Source: Paraburkholderia sp.
GTDB lineage: Bacteria; Pseudomonadota; Gammaproteobacteria; Burkholderiales; Burkholderiaceae
DNA length: 64,000 nucleotides
Direction: 5' to 3'
NCBI RefSeq assembly: GCF_028283785.1
Contig: NZ_JAPWKB010000013.1
Span: 248,001-312,000, forward strand
Shown here: one piece after another, positions 58,169-64,000 of the stretch
Layout: every line of letters begins with the position of its first letter
How positions within the stretch are numbered: position 1 is the first letter of the stretch
Position numbers and translations under genes: made by a program
Notes under the pieces: generated by a model
The model's input: the letters and a program-made list of their open reading frames with translations, nothing else
What the model was told of the DNA's origin: nothing
Databases searched by the model: none

Positions 58169-59753
58169 TTCCGCCGCTGTTTCCACTGCGTCGGCGGCGG
58201 CGTCGAAACCGGCCAACGCCAGCGGGTCCGACTGGATCGCGGTCGCGGCCGGCGCGCTCGGCGCGTTGATGGCGACGCTCGACATCTCGATCACGAACTC
58301 GGCGCTGCCACAGATTCAAGGGCAGATCGGCGCGACCGGCACCGAAGGCACGTGGATTTCGACCGGCTACCTGATGGCGGAAATCGTGATGATTCCGCTC
58401 GCTGCGTGGCTCACGCGCGTGTTCGGCTTGCGCAATTTTCTGCTGGGTAACGCGACGCTGTTCACGTTCTTCTCGATCACCTGCGGCATCTCGCACACGT
58501 TGCCGCAGATGATCGCCGGACGGATCGGGCAGGGGCTGACCGGCGGCGCGATGATCCCGACCGCGCAGACCATCGTCGCGACGCGGCTACCGCGTCACCA
58601 GATGCCGATCGGCATGACGATGTTCGGCCTGATCGTGTTGCTCGGGCCGCTGCTCGGGCCGGTGGTGGGCGGCTGGCTGGCCGAGAACATCAACTGGAGC
58701 TGGTGCTTCTTCCTGAACATTCCGGTCGGCGCGGCGCTGGTCGCACTGCTGCTGCTCGGGCTGGAAAAAGGGCGCACCGACTGGTCGCAATTCATCAAGG
58801 CCGACTGGATCGGCATCGTCGGCATGGCGGTCGGCTTGAGCACGCTGACGGTCGTGCTCGAAGAAGGACAGCGCGAACGCTGGTTCGAGTCGTCGATGAT
58901 CGTGTGGCTGAGCGTCACGTCGGTGATCGGGATCGGCTTGCTGGTGCTCGCGCAGTTCGTGTCGAAGAAGCCGATCGTGCGGCTCGCGCTGCTGAAGAAC
59001 GCCAGTTACGCGAGCGTGATTTTTATCGTCTTCATGGTGGGCGCGGGTTTGTACTGCGTGTCGTATCTGCTGCCGCAGTTTCTGAGCGGTATCGCCGGAT
59101 ATAACGCCGAGCAATCGGGCGCGGTGATGCTGATGTCGGGCCTGCCCGCTTTCCTGATGATGCCGATCCTGCCGCGCCTGATGGGCCGCGTCGATACGCG
59201 GCTGATGGTGGTGGCGGGGCTGATCTGTTTCGCGGTGAGCTGCTTTCTCGACGTGTCGCTGACGGCGCAAAGCGCGGGCAACGATTTCAACTGGTCGCAA
59301 CTGTTGCGCGGGGTGGGTCAGGTGCTCGCGATGATGCCGCTGAATCAGGCGTCGATGGCGGCTGTGCCGCGCGATCAGGCGGGCGACGCAGCGGGTCTGT
59401 ACAACATGGCGCGGAACCTCGGCGGCTCGGTGGGACTGGCGCTGCTCGGTACGTTCATCGATCGCCGTAACACCTTTCACGACGACATGATCCGTGAATC
59501 GGTGACGGCTAATTCGCAGATCGGCCAGGAGCATATCGTCACCACCGCCGCGGGATTCTTCGCGCAAACCGGCGACCTCGCGTATTCGAAGATGCAGGCG
59601 ATCAGCCAGCTTGCGGGGCAGATGGCGCAACAGGCGAGCGTCATCACGTACTCGGAAACTTTCTACGTGCTCGGCGTCGCGCTGCTGCTGTGCATTCCGC
59701 TCGCATTCCTTTTGAAAAAGCCGGCGCCGAACACGCCGTCGGCTGGACATTGA
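58161..59753 (+). CDS. emrB: EmrB/QacA-type MFS drug efflux carrier (DHA2, 14 helices)
   Basis: The 530-residue protein has 14 predicted helices and the motifs ATLDISITNSALPQIQG, STGYLMAEIVMIPLAAWLTRVFG and LLGPLLGPVVGGWLAENINWSWCFFLNIPVG. These are typical of EmrB. It exports hydrophobic compounds with protons. Translation starts at the GTG at 58161, inside the end of emrA, which implies coupling. The outer membrane factor follows 7 bases behind the stop. Confidence 0.92.
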   Translation: MADSAAVSTASAAASKPANASGSDWIAVAAGALGALMATLDISITNSALPQIQGQIGATGTEGTWISTGYLMAEIVMIPLAAWLTRVFGLRNFLLGNATLFTFFSITCGISHTLPQMIAGRIGQGLTGGAMIPTAQTIVATRLPRHQMPIGMTMFGLIVLLGPLLGPVVGGWLAENINWSWCFFLNIPVGAALVALLLLGLEKGRTDWSQFIKADWIGIVGMAVGLSTLTVVLEEGQRERWFESSMIVWLSVTSVIGIGLLVLAQFVSKKPIVRLALLKNASYASVIFIVFMVGAGLYCVSYLLPQFLSGIAGYNAEQSGAVMLMSGLPAFLMMPILPRLMGRVDTRLMVVAGLICFAVSCFLDVSLTAQSAGNDFNWSQLLRGVGQVLAMMPLNQASMAAVPRDQAGDAAGLYNMARNLGGSVGLALLGTFIDRRNTFHDDMIRESVTANSQIGQEHIVTTAAGFFAQTGDLAYSKMQAISQLAGQMAQQASVITYSETFYVLGVALLLCIPLAFLLKKPAPNTPSAGH

Positions 59754-59760
59754 ATTTCAT

Positions 59761-61254
59761 ATGACGTCACTTTCTACTTTGCGTATCAGCGCGATCGCGG
59801 CAGTGGCCGCTGCCGGACTCGCGCTCGGGGGATGCACCGTCGGCCCCGACTATCACGGCGCGCCGACCGTCGCGCATGCCGACACGTTCAAGCGCGCGCC
59901 GCAGGGCATCGTATCCACGGGTCCGGGTGTCGCCGCATGGTGGGTCGCGCTGAACGATCCGGAACTGAACGCACTGATCGACGATGCGATCAAAAACAGC
60001 CCCGATCTGCACGCCGCCGAAGCGCGCGTGCGCGAATCGCGTGCGGGACTTCAGCATGCGAAGAGCAACGGCGCGCCGAAGCTCAGCGCGGATGCGGCGA
60101 TGGTGCGCATGCGCGAGCCGAATCTGTCTTCACTGGAAGGCGGTTCGTCGTCGGGTGGTCAGGGGCCGGTCGATCTGTTCCTCACCGGTTTCGACGCGAG
60201 CTGGGAGCTCGATCTGTTCGGCGGCACGCGTCGCGCGGTCGAGGCGGCATCGGCGGAAGCGGATGCGTCGCAAGCCGATCTCGCCGATGCGCACGTGCAA
60301 CTCGCCGCTGAAATCGGCAATGCGTATGTGGGTTTGCGCGATCAGCAGCAACGCGTCGCCATCGCCCGTAAGACGGTGGATATCGAGCAGCGCGTATTGA
60401 CGTTGACCGAGCAGCGTCGCGATCGCGGCGTGGCGTCGGAGCTCGATGTCGAACGTGTGCGTACCCAGGTCGAAAACACCCGTGCGTCGATTATTCCGCT
60501 GGACGCGCAGATCGACGAATCGCTCGACGAACTCGCGGTCCTGACGGGCCACGAACCGGGCGCGCTCGACGCGCAACTGTCGGGTGCCGCGCCGTTGCCG
60601 ACGTTGCCCGCGACGATTGCTGTCGGCGATCCCGCGCAATTGCTGCGTCAACGTCCTGACGTGCGTGCTGCCGAGCGTCATCTCGCGTCGCAAAACGCGC
60701 AGATCGGCGAGCACGTCGCGGACTATTTCCCGAAGGTCTCGCTGATGGGCGGTTTGAGTTTCACGGCCGCCAATCCGGGCCATCTGCTGCGCAAGCAGAA
60801 TTTCACGTGGTTCGGCGTGCCGTATCTGCAATGGAACGCGTTTGATTTTGGTCGCACGAAGGCGAATGTCGATCAGGCGAAGGCCGGACTCGACGAAGCC
60901 CAGGCGAAGTATCGGAGCACGGTGCTGGGCGCGTTGAAAGACGCCGATGTCGCGTTGTCGCGATACGGGCATGAACGCGAGAACGACATGAGCCTGCGCA
61001 AGGTGGAAGCCTCCGCGACGCACGCGGCAACGTTGACGGAGCAGCGTTATCAGGCGGGCACCGCAACTGCGCTGGACTGGCTCGACGCGGAACGCACGCG
61101 CTACAGCGCGGAGCAGACGCGGATCCAGAGCGACGCGCAGTTGATCAAGAACTACGTCGGGTTACAGAAGAGTTTGGGTCTGGGCTGGCAGGATCCGGCA
61201 CAGGAAACGGCGCAGGTGTCGTCCGGCGCGTCGGCGGGTGGATCGGCGCAGTAA
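59761..61254 (+). CDS. NodT-family outer membrane efflux lipoprotein
   Basis: The 497-residue protein has a lipoprotein signal with LGGCTVGPDY (Cys25). Two OEP repeats of coiled coil and beta strands follow (WWVALNDPELNALIDDAIKNSPDLHAAEARVRE first, then RQRPDVRAAERHLASQNAQIGEHVADYFPKVSLMGG). It forms the trimeric outer membrane channel of the pump with the EmrA and EmrB proteins. It directly follows emrB and ends the operon. Confidence 0.92.
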   Translation: MTSLSTLRISAIAAVAAAGLALGGCTVGPDYHGAPTVAHADTFKRAPQGIVSTGPGVAAWWVALNDPELNALIDDAIKNSPDLHAAEARVRESRAGLQHAKSNGAPKLSADAAMVRMREPNLSSLEGGSSSGGQGPVDLFLTGFDASWELDLFGGTRRAVEAASAEADASQADLADAHVQLAAEIGNAYVGLRDQQQRVAIARKTVDIEQRVLTLTEQRRDRGVASELDVERVRTQVENTRASIIPLDAQIDESLDELAVLTGHEPGALDAQLSGAAPLPTLPATIAVGDPAQLLRQRPDVRAAERHLASQNAQIGEHVADYFPKVSLMGGLSFTAANPGHLLRKQNFTWFGVPYLQWNAFDFGRTKANVDQAKAGLDEAQAKYRSTVLGALKDADVALSRYGHERENDMSLRKVEASATHAATLTEQRYQAGTATALDWLDAERTRYSAEQTRIQSDAQLIKNYVGLQKSLGLGWQDPAQETAQVSSGASAGGSAQ

Positions 61255-61353
61255 GGCTGGGAGTTCCGGGGAACCGGAGTGTCCGGTTCCGGCGAAGGCA
61301 TGAACGCGGCGCATCGGTTGCGCCGCCGTTCATACCTTCGTGATGATGCGTAG

Positions 61354-61536
61354 TTACACCAGCGAACGATAGGTCGTGCTGGATTCGTCGCGCTTGTCCT
61401 GGCGGGTGCGCTTGGCGTCGAAGGCTTTTTCAGCGTCGGAAGGACGCGTGAAACGCGAGGTTGCACCACGAATGAACAGCACCGCAAACACTGCGACTGT
61501 CGCCCACACACAGAGAATTACCGTCAAAGCGCTCAT
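61354..61536 (-). CDS. Small single-span membrane protein of unknown function
   Basis: The 60-residue product has one membrane span (about 2-24, ALTVILCVWATVAVFAVLF) and a charged C-terminal tail with many Arg, Lys and Asp residues. A GGAAGATGAA box before the ATG at 61536 supports it. It is convergent with the efflux operon and lies behind another small minus-strand gene. No family is recognised. Confidence 0.55.
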   Translation of the reverse strand: MSALTVILCVWATVAVFAVLFIRGATSRFTRPSDAEKAFDAKRTRQDKRDESSTTYRSLV

Positions 61537-61617
61537 TTCATCTTCCAGGTTCAAGCTTGCTGCAAAACGCGACCGCGGTTCAGGTGGCGGGCGCGCCGTT
61601 TAATCGTCAGATCGTCT

Positions 61618-61938
61618 TCAATGCGACGCGCTGTCTCGCGACAGGAGCGCGTCGATCAAGGTCGTGGTCATGGCCAGTTTCTTTTCCAGCGACGCCCGCG
61701 CCGCCTGCACACGCGACGCATCGCCCGATGCGCTGGCGGAATAGGTCGCGGTAGCGAGTCGCAGCACGTCGTCGGAAGCCTGTTGCAGGCCGCGCATCAT
61801 GATCGTGTCGGACATGGCGCCGACGTGGCCCCAATCCTGCGTGGACAGTGCGGGCACCTGAATCTCGGACGAACCGCTCAGATCGATGCCGTCGGCGTTG
61901 GTGTCGAACGGCGTATTTCTTTCAGTGTTGGAAGACAT
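61618..61938 (-). CDS. Small protein of unknown function (106 residues)
   Basis: The protein has no signal peptide or membrane span. The N-terminal 40 residues are polar and probably flexible. The rest is helical (ASDDVLRLATATYSASASGDASRVQAARASLEKKLAMTTTLIDALL). GAGGAA lies 4 bases before the ATG. Its 80-base distance to the next small gene leaves open whether they are co-transcribed. No family is recognised. Confidence 0.55.
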   Translation of the reverse strand: MSSNTERNTPFDTNADGIDLSGSSEIQVPALSTQDWGHVGAMSDTIMMRGLQQASDDVLRLATATYSASASGDASRVQAARASLEKKLAMTTTLIDALLSRDSASH

Positions 61939-62176
61939 GTGTTCCTCAACTCGCTGGTATGACTGAAGTGTGCAGCGAGCGATGCGATTTCAATCCAATG
62001 AATAGAGGCCGGTTTGGCAGCTATTCGCGTGAAAACACCACAGCTTTTTGTCAGATTTAACCAAAACTTCAGGGGAAACCCGCTGTTTTCGGTGCGGAAC
62101 GGCGTTTGCTGAAACAGCGGTTTCGAGGTTCGCAAGATACCAGATTAATGACCGTAATTCGCATGGAGCGTAGCGC

Positions 62177-62866
62177 ATGAAACCTTACGTAATCAGTCAC
62201 ATGATGTCGTCGGTGGATGGACGCAGCCTGACCGACGGCTGGCATCTGAAGTTCGCGTCGGACGTGTACGAGTCGACAGCCGCGTCGTTCAAGGCTGACG
62301 GCTGGATTTGCGGTCGCGTGACGATGCAGGAGATCTCGCACGGCACCGATTATCTGAAAGGTCTCGCGAAAAATTTGCCGGTAGAACGTACCGATTTCTT
62401 CGCGAAACGCGACGCGTCGCAATATGCGATTTCGATCGATCCGAACGGTCGGGTGGCGTGGAAAAACAACACCGCGCTCGATTCGCATATCGTGGAAGTG
62501 TTGACGCGCGCCGTGCCGGACGACTACCTCGCGTATCTGCAATCGATCGACGTGTCGTATGTATTCGGCGGCGACACTGATCTCGACCTCGCCGCCGTGC
62601 TCGACACGCTCGCGCGCGAACTCGGCGTGAAGCGGCTGATCGTGGAAGGCGGCTCGCACGTGAGCGGTGCATTCGTCAACGCGGGACTCGTCGATGAAGT
62701 GAGCGTGCTGATCATGCCGCTCGTCGATGGACGCAGCGCGCATCCGTCGTCGTACGAAATATCGATGGACGCGTGGAAAGCACCGACGTATCTGCAACTG
62801 ACGTCGGTAGAAAGAGCGGATCACGACGCTGTCTGGATGCGCTACACCAGGACTTCGCGGCCGTGA
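62177..62866 (+). CDS. RibD C-terminal / dihydrofolate-reductase-like protein
   Basis: The 229-residue protein belongs to the RibD C-terminal domain family (PF01872-like): PYVISHMMSSVDGRSLTDG at the start, WICGRVTMQEISHG, and GVKRLIVEGGSHVSGAFVNAGLVDEVSVLIMPLVDG at the end. The family shares the fold of dihydrofolate reductase and of riboflavin-pathway reductase RibD. A standalone copy like this usually has no known substrate but probably uses NADPH. It converges on the LysR gene at 62882, whose stop lies 15 bases away. Confidence 0.85.
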   Translation: MKPYVISHMMSSVDGRSLTDGWHLKFASDVYESTAASFKADGWICGRVTMQEISHGTDYLKGLAKNLPVERTDFFAKRDASQYAISIDPNGRVAWKNNTALDSHIVEVLTRAVPDDYLAYLQSIDVSYVFGGDTDLDLAAVLDTLARELGVKRLIVEGGSHVSGAFVNAGLVDEVSVLIMPLVDGRSAHPSSYEISMDAWKAPTYLQLTSVERADHDAVWMRYTRTSRP

Positions 62867-62881
62867 TTCAGTCGCGCGGCG

Positions 62882-63850
62882 TCAGCGCGTGGCGAGGCGC
62901 TCCGGCAGCGAATAACGCTGCATGGTGCGCTCCATCGCGTCGATAAACGCCTGCTCCGCGGCGTTCATCTTGCGCGCGCGATGCCACATCAGGTGGACAT
63001 CGACATCGGCAATACCTTCTTCGGGCGGCAACGGCCACAAGCGCTGTTGCGCCACGTCGTCGCGCACGATGTGTTCCGGCAGACAGCCGATTCCATAGCC
63101 CGCGAAGATCAGCCGGCGGACTTCCTCCAGACTCGCCGACGACGCGACGATGCGCCCGGTAAAGCCGCGCTGATCGCGAAACACGGTCAGCGGCGACAGA
63201 CTGTCGCCGATCTGGTCGCTGGTGAACGACACGAAATTTTCCGCGAGCAGGTCGTCCATCGTCAGTGCGGGCCGCCCGAACAGACGATGATGCCGACCGC
63301 AAAACATCGCGTAACGTTGACGCAGGAAACAGCGCTGTTCGAGCTTGTCGACGGGTGTGCGGCATAAGCCGAGACCGGCCGTCGCGGTCTTTTGCAGCAG
63401 CGACGAAATGATGTCCGACGAGCGCATCACCTCGATCTGCAAATCGATGCGCGGATACGTGCGATGGAAATCGGCGAGAAAGCCGTCATACACCGACGAA
63501 TCGATCCGGCTGACCGTCAGCAGACGAATCGAGCCGGTGATGTCGTCGGTGCTGTCGTCGAGTTCGGTTTCGAGCCGGGACATCTGCCCGTAGATATCGC
63601 TCGCGATCCGGTACACCTCCTCGCCGGCGCGCGTCGGTTCGAAGTGCGGCCCGCGACGCTGGATCAGCGTGCGGCCCAACGTATCTTCGAGACGTTTCAA
63701 CGCCTGACTGACCGCGGGTTGCGTCAGATGCATGCGCGCGGCGGCGCGACTCACGCTGCGTTCCTGCATGATCACCAGAAAGGTGCGCAGCAGATTCCAG
63801 TCGAGCCGGTCGTTCAAAAAACGGTTCATTTCCGCATGGATCTGGGTCAC
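62882..63850 (-). CDS. LysR-family transcriptional regulator
   Basis: The 322-residue protein has the LysR winged helix after a short tail (LDWNLLRTFLVIMQERSVSRAAARMHLTQPAVSQALKRLEDTLGRTLIQRRG). A substrate-binding domain with SIRLLTVSRIDSSVYDGFLADFH and GYGIGCLPEHIVRDD follows. The target is unknown; no gene is seen to its right in the remaining 150 bases. An ATG at 63829 is an alternative start. The 3' ends of this gene and the RibD-like gene face each other. Confidence 0.9.
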   Translation of the reverse strand: MTQIHAEMNRFLNDRLDWNLLRTFLVIMQERSVSRAAARMHLTQPAVSQALKRLEDTLGRTLIQRRGPHFEPTRAGEEVYRIASDIYGQMSRLETELDDSTDDITGSIRLLTVSRIDSSVYDGFLADFHRTYPRIDLQIEVMRSSDIISSLLQKTATAGLGLCRTPVDKLEQRCFLRQRYAMFCGRHHRLFGRPALTMDDLLAENFVSFTSDQIGDSLSPLTVFRDQRGFTGRIVASSASLEEVRRLIFAGYGIGCLPEHIVRDDVAQQRLWPLPPEEGIADVDVHLMWHRARKMNAAEQAFIDAMERTMQRYSLPERLATR

Positions 63851-64000
63851 GTGACGCTCGCGATATTAGCCAAAGTTATACGCGGAATAATAAACCGAAA
63901 TTTTACTAATGTTTTATGGCTGTCGATAAAGCAAGGGTGACGACGTGTTCGCACGCAGCCTGAACAGCGGCTCAACCCCAGCAACGACAGCCCGGACGAC
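63851..64000. other. Window end, intergenic
   Basis: The last 150 bases hold an AT-rich stretch (about 63865-63930) that probably contains the LysR promoter and perhaps a divergent one. No gene start is supportable before the window ends. Confidence 0.4.

Noticed and set aside
1..64000. CRISPR arrays, tRNA, rRNA, insertion sequences or prophage
   Set aside because: No direct-repeat arrays with regular spacers, no tRNA/rRNA-like stretch, and no transposase or phage gene was recognised.

Overview
The window reads as chromosomal DNA of a Burkholderia-group beta-proteobacterium (Paraburkholderia, Caballeronia or Burkholderia type). It is GC-rich and dense with LysR regulators and MFS carriers. 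It carries a prpF end, a CioAB/CydAB-type oxidase, an EmrA-EmrB-NodT pump and a FUSC exporter, as expected for that group. I see no rRNA, tRNA, CRISPR array, transposase or phage genes.

Layout. 1-3.2 kb: the end of prpF, then a cyanide-insensitive-type bd oxidase operon with a 55-residue DUF2474-like third gene. 3.4-10.6 kb: two MFS carriers, a small EthD-like protein, a LysR regulator, an MHS-type carrier and an amidohydrolase. 10.7-14.3 kb: a DUF2917-like gene with a terminator hairpin and possible leader peptide in its 5' region, a class A penicillin-binding protein and a small unknown protein. 14.3-20.2 kb: an IclR-MFS pair, an unknown exported protein, and a phytanoyl-CoA-dioxygenase-like / HisC-like / HutC-type GntR operon with a candidate operator. 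20.5-24.5 kb: an IorAB molybdenum hydroxylase with a three-haem cytochrome c. 24.6-31.1 kb: a lipoprotein, a GH3-PA14 beta-glucosidase, a type B carboxylesterase, an orphan ParA-like ATPase and an N-terminally deleted M20 amidohydrolase. 31.2-42.3 kb: a catabolic island with DUF1028, RidA-like, HpaB-like oxygenase, flavin reductase, LysR, a Rieske oxygenase, a polyamine-type ABC importer whose ATPase gene is frameshifted, and a second LysR. 42.5-46.4 kb: a FUSC exporter and an acetyl-CoA hydrolase/CoA-transferase.

46.5-48.6 kb is the most unusual part. On the minus strand, in DNA that looks less GC-rich than its flanks, lie a 60-residue peptide with four Gly-Cys-Ile-Ser repeats, a strong hairpin, a PaaK/F390-synthetase-like adenylate-forming enzyme, and a small protein with a WHxxIL...Y...C motif resembling DUF1399. 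I read this as a candidate undescribed RiPP-type (modified peptide) system.

49.2-56.1 kb: a KaiC-like double ATPase followed by three histidine-kinase proteins, preceded by a near-perfect sigma-54 promoter. 56.1-61.3 kb: a TetR/CecR-like regulator divergent from an EmrA-EmrB-NodT tripartite efflux operon. 61.3-64 kb: two small unknown genes, a RibD-C/dihydrofolate-reductase-like protein and a final LysR regulator.

Throughout the window there is a recurring interrupted palindrome of the form ATGCG-N5-CGCAT, often extended to GCATGCG-N5-CGCATGC. Many copies sit just behind stop codons. It is far commoner than chance would allow and is probably a species-level repeat.
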